64,000 nt of DNA from contig CATQJL010000316.1 in NCBI GenBank assembly GCA_958299035.1, positions 23,599,676 through 23,663,675 of the forward strand. Reading direction: 5' to 3'. Shown here piece after piece: positions 1 to 12,200 of this stretch. The notes under the pieces are model-generated. The model saw only the letters and a program-made list of their open reading frames with translations. It was not told where the DNA came from and searched no databases. The translations under genes and the position numbers were made by a program. This stretch comes from Cylicocyclus nassatus (lineage: Eukaryota > Nematoda > Chromadorea > Rhabditida > Strongylidae). Each line of letters begins with the position of its first letter. Position 1 is the first letter of the stretch.

Positions 1-1
1 G

Positions 2-355
2 CACGTTCGGCTGCATATCAACGCTGAAGAAAACACTCAGGAACAACCACCCAACATTTCCACTACACAACGAGAGATTGAAGAAATCCATATCGTACCT
101 TTATCTCAACACTACGAACACAGGAACAGGCAACAAGCCATTACCTGCGAGCAGGGTGAAGGAACAATCAAAGAAAAACGATTCCGTCACGAACAAAACT
201 ACAACAACCATTTTCTTCATCCAGCCGACAATCCAGCTTTGCAAGACAAACAGTCACTGCTTCCATACTCGCTGAAGCTCGAGCAGCAGCAGCACGTTGA
301 TTGGCCACAATACGTTCCACGACGAACTCCAGTGTTCGCCTCCGATATCGGATAG
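2..355 (+). CDS. C-terminal end of a retrotransposon polyprotein (partial)
   Basis: An open frame enters from the left edge and stops at 353-355, about 117 residues. It is rich in Gln, His and Glu and has no motif I can name. I infer that it is the tail of a pol polyprotein because an LTR-like sequence follows about 400 bases later on the same strand. An unrelated host exon is the alternative. No start is visible; the gene begins outside the window. Confidence 0.4.
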   Translation, partial: HVRLHINAEENTQEQPPNISTTQREIEEIHIVPLSQHYEHRNRQQAITCEQGEGTIKEKRFRHEQNYNNHFLHPADNPALQDKQSLLPYSLKLEQQQHVDWPQYVPRRTPVFASDIG

Positions 356-757
356 AATGGTTACCGCAGCGTTTCACAAGTAATAAAGCCAAGACAAGGA
401 TGACGAATACACCGGAGAGAAGATATCAAGTGCACATCGTGCAGGAATGCCTTCTATCAAGGATATGGTCACCATTGAAGCATCTACCATCGATTCAATA
501 TGGAAAAAAGGAAATGGCGAGGACAACGAGCAGCGCTAAACCGCCGCCAAAGCACCAGCGATCACTCCAGGAGCTTGTCCCATATACACTTTATCTAACT
601 GATTGTACTCATGTGTGTATGTTTGAATTAATTGCAATTCTCCTTCATAGCTCATTTTCCTGTATACGTATGTATTAACTTATTCGCTAATCAACTTCAC
701 ATGTATCTGCTACTCTAAGATCTTACCAGATCTCACTTTCCTCTCGCTCGCCCAGAG

Positions 758-1099
758 TGTTGATGATTTCTGTATCATCAACAATTGAAGGACTATGTTC
801 TATACAGCCTACGGAATCCACGTAGGCTGGTGAGCTACTCATCATTGAGTATCTAATCACTCAAGAGTGAGTGGTACCCGTGCGCCAGGAGTGTAGCCAA
901 TCGGCGGCATCATCTTTCAAGCACCAACTCGTGTACATTGTAACCTTTACTCGGTTCGGCTCCGCCTGCGTATATAGGGAGCCTCCGAATGTATTAGAAT
1001 TGGCTCCCCGGTTTACACCGGAACACCTCAATCTCTTCTGGAATAATCTACGCCTGTGCGAATAAACCTATATTCCACAACTCGTCTACCCTCTAATCA
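758..1099 (+). mobile_element. 3' LTR, probably BEL/Pao-type retrotransposon
   Basis: The stretch begins TGTTGATGATTTC, which is itself a small palindrome with ATCATCAACA, and ends near CTCTAATCA. It has a TATA-like box (TATATAGGG, near 970) and an AATAAA signal near 1062, in the order expected for promoter and polyadenylation signal within an LTR. The 5' LTR lies outside the window, so identity cannot be compared. The TGTTGA start fits BEL/Pao elements; the right boundary is uncertain by a few bases. Confidence 0.5.
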
Positions 1100-1476
1100 C
1101 TTGGTACCCACCAAAGTTTTGATGGAGGTTGCGCTCAATAGAGAAACTGTGGAAGCATGTAGCAACTATCAAATCATTCTACTGTGATTTGAGATTTCTG
1201 ACAAAGCTGCTACCATGTTGCAGAAATAAATAGTAGTAATAACATGTTAGCTCAATTTTTTATTATGCATAGTTAATCAATGAGTTCATTTTTGAGCAAG
1301 CATATAACAGCATTTCTACAAAATTACACAGGATGAAATGTACAATGTGAGTGAATCAGAAATGGAGGACGGTAAAAACTTGAAAAAGAACGAGTGAGTG
1401 AAAGATCTAAACCTAGCATACCTCAACAAATAGATGCGTAATCAAGCAGCGTTATCAATGAAACGAAAGCGATATC
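1100..1476. other. AT-rich gap without recognisable feature
   Basis: I see no gene, repeat or RNA here. It separates the LTR from the stop codon of the immunoglobulin-domain gene and should hold that gene's 3' UTR. Confidence 0.4.
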
Positions 1477-4400
1477 CTATGAAGTTTTGAAAACTTCGTT
1501 GGCAGTGCAGATATGAATGTATTTTTGTTCAACGGAGTGAGTGCCGGCTTGGTTCGTTGCTACGACTTTGTATACTCCTTGGTCCTCTTGCGTAGGATTC
1601 TGTAAAGAGTAAGAAAAATTAACAGCGAGAAACGACTAAACTGGAATCTGAAAAGCAAAAAATCCTATAAGTTCTCTGAATTAATGGCAATAATAAGTTT
1701 TTTAGTCTCATCTTACTCATATAGGTCGTTTGTAAAATCGTGATCAGACTGCGATAGACTGTGGTTTTTGCTCCCACAGGAGCAGAAAACACCCATAGAA
1801 AAGCATCACACCAACTCTTATCTCAGTCACTTCCAGTGTCTGAATACTGTCATATGTGAGCAGAAAAACCATTCGATTAGAGACGAAATCAAGAAAATGC
1901 GGTTGCCGAGAGGTGCGTGCGTGCCGCGCGCGGTCATGCCATCGTCACGATTTTTCGAATTCCCTATATATGATCAGGAATTTAGTAAAAGATCATTATC
2001 CACATAAGCTGGCCAGCAGTAGATTGGTGCAGTTTTTGCCTTTCAACAAAATCTCTTTCTGTTTAGACTAATAGAGAAAATTGGATTTTCGGCACTTCTA
2101 CCAAATAATTTCATAGAAAACACAACAAAATTTTCTTTAGAAGACAGTGTTTGGTTCAAATACCATTTTAGAAAGAAAAGAAGTTGTTTTCACTTAGTGT
2201 TAATAACATCAATACCACTAATCAGCTGAATGCATTTCTTGCAGAAACACTCGCTACTAATCGCACCAGTTGATTGAGCATAACTTAGCAATGCTATGTG
2301 ACTCTTATGTCATCCGAAAAACCTGCCTCAAGAAAAAAAAATGGAACAGCTGTCTCACAACATGTTGGCAATCAGATAAATGAAGAACATTGATGATAAA
2401 TGCAGTAGATGTCATTGTAAGGTAAAATATCTATTGCTAGAAGTATGCAAAAGTGCGAATGATTTTTTCTTTTTTGAGATTGAATAGAAATCGTGCAAAA
2501 AAATGCTTGTACCGAAAATATATGTATATATAAAAATGTGGAAAAGAATGCGTATCAATCCTCATCAATTTTATTCATTAAAGATTTTTTTTACTAGTTT
2601 TCATAAAAAATTATGTAACTAAAGCCATCAAGTGAAAAGTCACTCAGTAAACCAAAAAGGAATTTTTTCGAAATATTTTCATTAAACGTTACTCAAGAGT
2701 GTTACACTAGAGAAAAACTTTCAAAACTCCATTGCGGAAGGTATGACAATTTTTACACTTCTTCTGTCCTCAGTAATGAGGATGAAACTTACAATCACAG
2801 AGGCTTGTCATGAACTCTTATGGAAAGGTGATGGGTGTTAGCTTTTACTGTATCGCATAACAAGAGTCAGATTCTTTCAGAATATTAGGAGAGCACATCA
2901 CTATTGGTGTTACAACTTTTAACCACTTTTAAAGTTAGTGCACGGTGAGAGGATGGGAATCGTTTTTATTGTCTATCTGGAAGGCAACAATAATGTACTC
3001 GCAGTTTGAGATTTTTCAGATTCGAAGTATATGACTACCTTTGCAGCAAATTTTCAAAGCATACCTAACTATTTCAGTTTAATGTTTCACACTGCAAGAT
3101 TGATTTTCATTACAAAATATTTGATTTGACTGGCATGGCGGCTGGAAGGCGGGGCTTTGTGGCCTAATTAAGGCTAGATAATCAAAGAGCACGCGCGCGG
3201 GAGAGACGCAGACTGCGTAGCGGGCGCGAGCGTGGCCTTAATTAGGTCACGGCCCCGCTTTCCAGCCGCCAAGCCAGTTGAATCAAAGGTTACACTTATC
3301 CACGAAAACCTCTCCAAATCCATTATGAAAGCTACGCATATTCATCGCAAATCTAGATTGATTGAAACTAGATCCGTCCACTCAAGCGCGAAAGACTATG
3401 CTCAGCTTCAACAAAAACGATCATTTATGACAGAACATAAACGCTTTACAGCTCCAGACTTCAGCAGCAATGTGGAATAAAAATTCTTGACGGCTTGATT
3501 CGCATTCCATTCCCGAAGTGCATATATGTTTGCGAAAAGTAATATTGAAATTAAACTCAGAAGCATCTACAACATACATACAGGACGTTATCGTTGTTCT
3601 ATTGCTAGCTGTGATGATTAATTAAGTTCTAAAAGTAAACTCCTTTTCTAAATAACTCAAGCTGTTTTTGTTTTCCTTGTAGTCTTAGGATTTCATTCGA
3701 TAGAACAGATCATGATCTACAAAATGACCGCCCCATGTAAAGTTTGAAGCCAAAATCGAAAAGAATTTTGTCACCTGAAAATTGGATTTCCGCGAGGAAA
3801 AACTCTACAGACCTCCAGCGGTCATTATACAGTAGGCACATAGTAGTACTCAAATATGTTCTTGCCGAATTTTTTCCGAGCATAGAAAGCGAGAAACAAA
3901 AATTTTCCAGGAAAAGGCAAACTCTGCCTCCAGCCCCTCCCATATATGTATGCTACACGCCTTTCTAAGTATAATTTCAGAGCCTTACCCCTATATGTGC
4001 TCTTGTGCTCTTATAATCAAGAAATGCCGAGTTTTGCATAAAAAGCCTGAAAAAAGTGGCACTTTGGCATTCTGGGAGCTATTTTTTTCCTCGATTTTGA
4101 GCCTTGGAAAAAATCCACCAAATACATTTTTGGGTACTACTATGTGTCTACTATATAAAGACCAAGTTGGAAGTCCGAAGAAGTTTTCTGGGTACTTTTC
4201 CGTTATCCGGACCCATTTTTTCAAAGAAAAATATTGCTTCTATCCTTGCACCATATCTTATCCCAGCCTCACAGGAAACAGTGTCAACCTTCTGCTACGT
4301 GTCAAAAAAATTTGACATGTCATCTGCATGTTTGACAGGTTTTACCAAGAGCTTGTGCTACCCTACCTAGCGATGTAGCTTCAATCTGTTTTTAATTAAT

Positions 4401-5415
4401 TTTGACCTCATTTCGATCAAACAGTTTCAAAATGAACATTTTCATAATGATGACGACATACTGTCATCGATGAAGAGCCTAACTTGCTCAGAATAGAGAA
4501 AATGGCTAGGATTCCGACATTCAAGAGGCGAAATAAGCAGCAGCAAAGTACTTTAAGCTATCATTTATAACCTTTTCTTGCTAAATTCGCATGGCCAGAA
4601 GGGTTTGAAGAGAAAGATATTTTTGATCATTGCTGAAAGCAAGCAAGATGTTTTAAAATAAGTTCATGATTGTTTTGCTCTTATGTAAAACAGTCGAACA
4701 GCTTCAAAATGATCACATATTCTCCTTTATCTCACCTGAAATGGTTTCGAAAAAAAAACATGTCAAAATGAACCAAAACATGTCAATTTTTTCGTGACAC
4801 GTGGCAAGGAGGTAGCCATCATAGAATCTATGAAAAATTATTCTTAGAGTAAAAACATATAATATGAGAGGCTTTTGAATAAATGGGTCCGGATAACGGA
4901 AAAGTACCGTTTTCTGGAAAGAGATCCGATTTTTTGGGTAGCTGAAAAATTTTGATTTTTGGCTACAAAATTTACCTAGGTTATGAATTAGGTGGAACTT
5001 TGGTAGTCTTTTTGTAGAGCTTGCTGCGCTCTACCGAATGGTACCCTAAATCTGTCAAAATCAGCTCAAATTATTTGAAAATGGACTTTACTTTTGGGAC
5101 AACCTACTAGAACAAAGAGTATGGCTGTAGATCAATATGGTAAGCATGAGACGAACCTTCATAACCAAAGTGACCGTCCACTTTCCAACACTTTTCTTGA
5201 TTTTCTGCTCATATCGGGGATCTGTCAGTTCTTTATCCTTGAAGAACCTGAACGATAAGATTAGCTAGACGATTATGTAATGATAAAAATATCCGTACCA
5301 TTGAATTTTCGGTTGAGGACTGCCATTACATATGCACTCGAATAATATGGAGCCATCTGGTTTTTTCAGCAAAGATGGTGGGGCATCAAAAAATGGGGGA
5401 TACATTTTTTATGAT
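1477..5415 (-). CDS. Single Ig (I-set) domain protein, three exons
   Basis: Exons on the minus strand: 5405-5299, 5247-5157 and 1599-1477, joined in phase into about 106 residues. The product has the I-set pattern: Cys in the B strand (FECIC), Trp in the C strand (KIQW) and the DQGVYKVVATN F-strand motif where Asp, Gly and Tyr are typical. The F-strand motif has no second Cys, as is common in titin/twitchin-type Ig domains. The codon before the first ATG is a stop, and a TTTTCCAG site ends 10 bases upstream of the ATG (exon start 5415), which looks like a spliced-leader acceptor. It may be a small one-domain muscle Ig protein or the alternatively started tail of a larger twitchin- or DIM-1-like gene. 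The second intron is 3.5 kb long and full of repeats. Confidence 0.75.
3120..3288. mobile_element. MITE family A, copy 1
   Basis: A 170-bp element with GC-rich terminal inverted repeats: left arm TGGCGGCTGGAAGGCGGGGC, right arm its near-exact complement. A second copy lies at 13262-13437, 10 kb away, in an ABCD3 intron. The GC-rich core contrasts with the AT-rich surroundings. This copy is in the second intron of the Ig gene and its left end is slightly diverged. Confidence 0.8.
3744..4910. repeat. Inverted-repeat cluster in the Ig-gene intron
   Basis: About 3760-3905 and 4075-4215 are diverged inverted copies; both contain the mirrored motif of GTACTACTATGTG and neighbouring bases. A second pair, GTACTTTTCCGTTATCCGGA near 4192 and its complement near 4886, flanks a wider palindrome. 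The many short ORFs here are products of this symmetry. Probably a degraded foldback DNA element; no transposase is visible. Confidence 0.55.
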
Positions 5416-6285
5416 CTGGAAAACTCGGAACTCAAGTGTTGAGCAAATTCGTGAGGAAAGAAATGCAACAATTCAAAATAGTCCACGGATAGTTTCAGAA
5501 CATTTAATGACAGGTGGAAAACTAAAAATGGTACTTTAACCATAAAAAAATCATTTCTCTTTGTAAATTCTGAAATTGTGAATCTAACAGTGGAAAGTGG
5601 TCCAAACGAATTTACACGAAAGGGAAAATTTGAAAAAATACAGAAACACTGCAAAATGTTGATGACGTACGACGCACTGAACGTAAATATGTGAAAGTGC
5701 TTCTACCAGCTTCAAATTTATTATTTTAATTGGAACAGAGCCAAGACTTGGCGATAGGGTCGGTAGCCTTGATATAAGCGTCTAAGTGCATATTACAGCG
5801 AACCAGAAATGCTTGGCATATGTTGGACGCAGAAAGAACTGGTAAGATACATAGACGACGCAGCAGCAGAGTTTCAAGAGCACTTCTGAGCTCACATGTG
5901 GTCCCACAAAAAAGATCTCAGCCACCTTTTCTTACCGAAAGCGCCTGCACATTTGATAGATTGTGATGTGTCGAAGTACAAACATAGGACAACACATAGC
6001 AAAGAACAAGAGCTCGGGATATCAGTCGTTGTCAGCGATGTCGAGGGCGGAAACAGCTGACGCAGCAGCGGACAACTGCCGTGGTCCGCTGTCCACATTT
6101 GTCAACTTATATGTTGGTGGTTTACGAAACAGGTGATCGGATTCGTGCTTTTGGGAATTTCTTGGTCGTTATGTCTATTTTAGGGCTTGCTCATTTCATT
6201 TACGGTTACTCCTTTAGACTTTCTAACACCAATTTTTGTGACAGTGCCCTAAATACATGGAATAATATTGAAGACAATGTCTCGG

Positions 6286-6600
6286 CAGAATTTCGTTTTC
6301 CATTTTTACCCTTTCAGAGCGTTTTTGCCATGAGGAATCCATATCTGAGCTTTTCAGAGCACGAAAATGACGAAAATGAGCTTTTCCCGAAGCTTTCATG
6401 TCCGCATTCAGTAGAGAAGTGGGCGGGGCACGAAATGAAGGAGGAGGGGCGCGACTTTTTCCGACGTATCTTCACCGAATGCGGACCTAGAAATCTTCGG
6501 AAAAAGCTCATTTTTGCTATTTTCATGCGCTGAAAAGCCCAGATATGGATTCCTCATGGCGAGAAGGCTCCGAAAAGGTGAAATTCTGAAAGAAATTTTG
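6286..6600. repeat. Inverted repeat, about 315 bp
   Basis: The segment GCCATGAGGAATCCATATCT at about 6329 recurs inverted at about 6545, and similarity continues inward through GAGCTTTT and the FADD-less flanks. The loop is near 6445. The 150-codon plus-strand ORF over this region is explained by the palindrome and is not annotated as a gene. Likely a MITE of unknown superfamily. Confidence 0.6.
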
Positions 6601-7384
6601 CAAAGACACTCCTTTAGGTGGTAACATAGCAAATTCCATGTTGAGTCCATTTTAGCTTTATAACATCGAATGAAGCACCATCTTATTCACGGACAGAGCC
6701 CATTATTGGAGACTCTTTGTGCACATTCTTAGTGCATCTATTCTGCACTGTGCTCGGATCAACTATAGCTCACTGGCCCCTCATAACTGTCTCATTTTGT
6801 TTTCCTTAGTAAATGAGATAGTTAGAAAAATGATCTTGTCTTCGTTGCAAATATAGCCAATGAAAAGTTTGTAGAACAAACACTCCGGCTTTTAGAAGCC
6901 TTGCTACTTTCTTTGGACTTGATGAATTTAAAAAAACGATTATTTATTAGATTGATTTTGCAAAACGAAGATTGGAACAAGTCTAATCAACTTTATAAAA
7001 ATGGGGCTCGAAGGAGAAACCGGTTGTTAAAAATGCATTTCACCCACAGAAAGAATCTAAAACTTCAAATCAAATGAAGAATCTAGAACTCTAAAAAAAA
7101 ACAACTTAGTGTGATTTGAAATTATTTTACTGAGCGAGATATCAAAAAAGCACAGGAAACTTGCTACGCGATTTAAAAACTCAACATCTTACCTAAAGTA
7201 GCAGAGGAAAAGAAATGGAAAAAATGGAAAACCAAACTTTTTGGCTATTATAGAAAAGGCACTGAAGAATTTTAGAATGCAGGCAAGCATAGTCTTATAC
7301 TGATTCGATGGTGGACGAAATATATCCAGTTTCCACTGATTTCCCAAAATCAATGAAATTGTATACAGAGGAATGTGTTGAGGC

Positions 7385-7610
7385 CAGAGCTCGGCAGAGG
7401 TGGCTTACAAGCAAGCTGGATATCGTTTTTGGGACAAAAAGCAAAGGGGGTTTCGTTTTTGTGGACGAAGACACGCAAAATTGGCGGCGTTTTTTTTTTT
7501 GGTTTAAGGGAGTATGGTGGGGGGTCAAAGGGGACTTCGTAAAAATACCCAAAAATCAAGGGGGACTTCGTTTTTTGCATTTTCATCTAGCCACCTCGTG
7601 CCGAGCCCTG
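7385..7610. mobile_element. hAT-like MITE with 8-bp target duplication
   Basis: A 226-bp insertion bounded by imperfect inverted ends, CAGAGCTCGGCAGAGGTGGC on the left and the complement of CAGGGCTCGGCACGAGGTGG on the right. It is flanked by a perfect 8-bp direct repeat, GTTGAGGC, at 7377-7384 and 7611-7618. TIRs starting CAG plus an 8-bp duplication are the mark of the hAT superfamily. There is no transposase, so it must have been moved in trans. Confidence 0.85.
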
Positions 7611-8500
7611 GTTGAGGCACAGCTGCAATGTGAATTTAAAACATAAGAAGAAAAGCCTGCGTCTTCTGCAACGACGTAGTTCAGAACTCTTTTACGAACA
7701 TCGCTGAGAGCCAATATCTTGACTCTCTGTGCGCTTGAGCACGTGCTCGTTGGATCTTCAAAAACAGCCTGATTCATGGAACTCATCGTACTTTATTGTA
7801 AGGCGAATCCTACAGAACAATGCTAAGTGAGAGGCAACTGGCTAGTGTGTACATAACGTGATACTTTTCGTGTGTTTCTCGAGTAGCGAACATGAGTGAT
7901 GACAACGAGTGTGTCAGCGATGCCGTTCGTTGGCATTATTGCCAGCGAACATCATAAAAACAAAAACTCCAAACTCCAAATTGCTTGGAAGTATGACGAA
8001 AAGACGTGATTGTTTCAGAATATTTTCATTTTTTCGGACAGCAGAACTAAAAGAAGGGCAGGAAAATAGCTTATTCCAAAATCAATGCCAAGAAAAAACC
8101 GAAAATTGAAGTGAAGTAACAGGCAAAGATAATGGGCAGAAACTGTAAGTCAAAATATGGGGCATTCTTTGAAAAAACGGAAAATCAACAATGTATGATT
8201 TGTGATTTGAGCAAAGTATACAGTCTTTCAAAAAAATATCAAAAATTAAAAGTTTAAAATCAAAAAGGTTACAAAGTTCCTAAATAAAAAGCAATTTTGA
8301 GATAATAAAAAGAGGTACTTCTAGTGAGTTTGAGTAGTTACAATCCGCGTCGAATGAATGACCAGTATGTCGGCTACACAAGTGGGCGCGAGCGGTTTGA
8401 AGTCTTGCCAACGTTACAGTATTCTATTGCGCTTAGGGACCTACATCAGCTGTTAACAGCATTGCTGCTAGCAAATACCTTAACCACTCAAACTGGCGGA

Positions 8501-8664
8501 GAGGGGGGGGGGGGGAAGTGTGCTAGAAAAGTGAAACATTTTGTAATTTTTATGAGGTTTTGAATTAGCTTTAAAGAAAGGATTCAGAATTATTAAATCG
8601 ATGAATATTTGTAATCAGGAAACAATTTCATCGCTAGTCTTCTCCATCTTCCCCCCCCCCCCCC
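8501..8664. repeat. Facing poly-G and poly-C tracts
   Basis: A run of about 14 G near 8504 and a run of about 14 C near 8651 lie some 145 bases apart, flanked by GGAAG and CTTCC. They may be the ends of a small foldback element or two independent homopolymer expansions. Similar tracts occur at 35247, 42421-42470 and 42751. Confidence 0.45.
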
Positions 8665-8842
8665 TTCAAATAAATTTTTGGGACGAATTTTACGAGATTA
8701 CAAAAAAGCTCTTTCGTATTGTTGGCAAAGACTTAAAGTCATCCAAACCTATAGAATGATAAATTGGAACTTATATAGTGTTTTAGATTTGCCAACTACC
8801 GCAACAAATGCTTATGAGCCGCATGCTTCCGGCTTTCGCGGT

Positions 8843-9090
8843 CTATGACCACTTTGACGCGCAAGTGTTGTCGGCACCGTAGGGCCAGTACGTCTCAGAT
8901 CCGCTAGATAATACTTGTGCAAGCGACACGACTCACTACGCCTTTGCGCGTGGAAAGGCCCCGAAGGGGGCATTTCCTAGTTTTGGGGACCATATTACGC
9001 GTAAAAGTGTTGTTGGCACCGTAGAAGCACTATTTCTTAAATCTTCTGGATAGTATTGTGCAGGCGACATACGAGTCATTCACCTACTGT
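8843..9090. repeat. Two direct copies of a dispersed repeat
   Basis: Two units about 145 bp apart each contain AGTGTTG(T)(C/T)GGCACCGTAG followed by a TAGTA/AATACTTGTGCA(A/G)GCGACA stretch. The same core recurs in inverted or direct form near 27950, 35075, 36750 and inside a NUP85 exon near 54010. The family is unknown. Confidence 0.6.
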
Positions 9091-9281
9091 AAGGGTATTG
9101 TAAACGCGCTGTAGGAGTACGATCACGGTTTAGAAATAGATAAATCAAGGCATAACAACGAAACAAGAGAGTATGATAGCACTCAAAACATGCACAATTT
9201 AACAGAAAGGCACGAGCATAGACTAGTTCATCAGTTTTTCAGATATTTGAAGCTCTCAAGTCAAGTGGGGAGCTCGCTTTC

Positions 9282-12200
9282 TCAAGATCCAAACATTGCA
9301 GTATTTTCGTCGATTTTCTCGAATTGATAGGATCCACGACCGTCCATGTGTAGGTAATACTCATGATGAACCCATAATGATTTACGATGTGAGACTGTGA
9401 ATAGAGTGATGCCCATTTCACGACAGATTTTGTACATAGCGCCTGAATAACAAGAAAATTGAAATGAAATGGAAAATGTGGAAGAACAGTAGATGACTAA
9501 CTGACCTTCAACATCAACGCTGACCGCTGAAGTGCACTCGTCGAGAATTGCAAATTGCGGTCTGTGATAGAATAGACGAGCCATCTAAAAATTAGCGTTC
9601 AGTCTCGTCGTTGTGCTTAGATTTGCATTAGGTAATTCACAAGAGATTTGATTTACAATTTCATTGAAGAGAACATTCTTCAAATGCCAAAAATCTCGGA
9701 TTCTAAACTTTACTCAGGGAGCTATTTGGCATATTAATCACAAAAATAACATTCATTCCGCATGTGAGAAAATATCTGCAGGATTGCGGTAAATATACGG
9801 TTTAGAGGCAGCGTCCAAGCAAATTCATGCTCCTCCGATCAGTGCCTAGTCTACAAGAAGGCCTTGGAAATAGGTCATCTACTCTTGTCCGGTCCTCTAA
9901 TCTGCGTCTGAATGGAAAAAAAATGGACCTGAATCCCGCGAAAGTGCTACAAGCCACGCCCATCCCATCAAGCTCCGCCCACCCAAGTACCGAAAGTCGG
10001 CTGTGCCTTCAGGATAATGCTCCGAAAAATCTTTTAAGGATTAGTTTACACTTCATATATGTAATTACCCTAATTTCACGCGTACAAGGCGCAACTTTTT
10101 CGATTTTTCGACTAAGCCCCTCAGCCGCTCTAAATTATTTCGGAAAGCGATCCTTATACCGTACGATTCTCTTAAGCAATATACAGCAAGGCATAGGATC
10201 CTTTGGTTGCGAAGTTCTTTGGCGTATTTGGGCTGGTCGATTTTGAAAAAAAAGTCCCCGCGCCTTGTACGCGTGAAATTAGGGTAGGCCTAAGGGTTCC
10301 AGATCAAAAAAATAGCTGCCCTCAAAAGACCGTATCAGAAAGTCATTACCATTACTAGCGCAAGAACCCACCTCTACCTATTCGCACTCGTTTAGTCAAT
10401 AGTAACGCTCTGATTTCAAAAGTCTTCCTCTCCTCTTTATTAGGGTCCAAAACGGCGACGGCGCCAGTACCCTCGAGGAAGTAAGCGCGCTCCAATCGAA
10501 CGACACACGCAGCTAGCAATCAAGTGCGAATCCGCAAAAATTGATGACAGTTTGGAAATAAACCATTTTATCAAAATTACATCATCAATGCAAACGGAAT
10601 TTATCAAATCACTTACCAATTCTGAATTAATTCTTCATTTTTATTCATTTAACAAAACCAATGGTTTTTTGGAACTATGCAAAATCAGATTGATAAATCC
10701 TAATTGCAATGGTTCTTAAATCGTAAAAAATATTGAACTCTAAATTTTTTGCTTTTTGGGTAACCTCCGCAGGATTGTTTATGTGAATGAGAAAACAGAT
10801 TTATAACAACTCATGGGCCCTCAGCGTGTTGCACTTTTCCCCCAAAATTACAACAATGTTTCTTTCTTTCGTAATTGATAGTGCCTTCGCTGCAATCACA
10901 GAGCAAACGCTCCAAACACAAGTTCTGTTTACATTGCAAATGCGAGACTCACGGCGATTCTCTGTTTTTCTCCGCCGGATAGAACATCCATCCAATCCTG
11001 CACAGCATTCCATCCACCTTCTCGAACGAGAATGTGCGAAAGTTGTACCTGCAAATGGAGTTTTGATACACGATTTGATCATAACTTGCACATACTCGTG
11101 AAAGTGAATCTTTAATCAATAAATCAATAATATACACATCAGGTTTTCTTTCATTCACAAAAATAATTTGAGATTATGTCAATAGACTGGCAGCACACTT
11201 AGGGCTGCATCTAGAGTTGCCCGTGCCAGCGCTGTGTCACCGGCGTGCCGAAAGTCGATCGATCGATACGGGACACATACACGTGGGTCCGGCACGGCAG
11301 TAGCACGGATCTGGCAAGCCAGTGATACTTGCGCTGCTCTGCTCATCTAAGCACCCGTAAAAAAATCCCACGTGTTCGAATGGGATCTTGTATAATAATA
11401 CGAAATGAGGGTGCATACATTTCAAAAGGCAAGTCGAAATTTTGAAAACGGACGAAGTTTTTGAGGTGTGCTAGAGTAAAATAGTGAAGTAAACACGATA
11501 TAAAGCCAAAGGGAGGAGAGAAGGAGGGGAGAAGAGGGCCAAGGGGGAGGGGGAGCCAAAGGAAAGAAGAGATCCCCTGATTATACAAATGGCAGATGCC
11601 AGAAGATGTTGAGGAGCAATGAGAGAGGCAAGAAGAAGATTTGTCTGTGAGATTTTGAAATTTTTTACAGAGACAGGTTTCAGACCAACTGTTTTGGAAG
11701 AAGTTTGCCTGATCCATTCTACTCAGAGAGCGCAACCGTTCTGATAGAATAGTGGAGCATTAGTAGCAAAAACGTAGCAGGAAAGTTTTTGAAATTTAAG
11801 GACTTCTTCATACATAAATTTTTCATTGCTGAATTAATTCTAAAAAGCTACCCATTCCTCTTCAAAAATAAGACTAGATACTTTTACATAAGTAATACTG
11901 AATATATTTGAATATAGAGAGAGAATTATCTTTAACGGCTGAGTTCATTATTCTATAGTTCTTATAATAATTAGTATAGTTTGTATAATTTATTGTTTCA
12001 AAATATAGCCCTTATGAAAATTCTCTCAAAAAAATCAAAAACTTTTGAAGATATATTTTAAAACTATTGCTTCCTGCTGTTTTTATGAATTTTTGTTATA
12101 CTCAGCAAACAAGTTCAAAAAGATTTCTTTCGAAAAATTCCAAAGGAAAATTGGTGCTTACGTGTGCCAGCATCTCCTCAAGGTCTTTGTCAGTGTATCC

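Larger units (their letters stand above)
5416..9281. other. Gene-poor interval with small mobile elements
   Basis: Outside the inverted repeat, hAT-like MITE, G/C tracts and direct repeat listed separately, I see no exon I can defend. The interval lies between the putative 5' end of the Ig gene and the stop codon of the ABCD3 gene, both minus strand, so the Ig promoter and the ABCD3 3' UTR should be here. Confidence 0.4.

Noticed and set aside
3710..4315. Two similar ORFs on opposite strands (LGKNS..TTMCLLY)
   Set aside because: They are the two arms of one inverted repeat, not paralogous genes.
6081..6533. 150-codon plus-strand ORF
   Set aside because: It runs into an inverted repeat and has no domain; the second half is palindrome sequence.
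11343..11735. 130-codon minus ORF rich in Ser, Pro and Leu
   Set aside because: Open because of a purine-rich low-complexity tract near 11510-11570, inside an ABCD3 intron.
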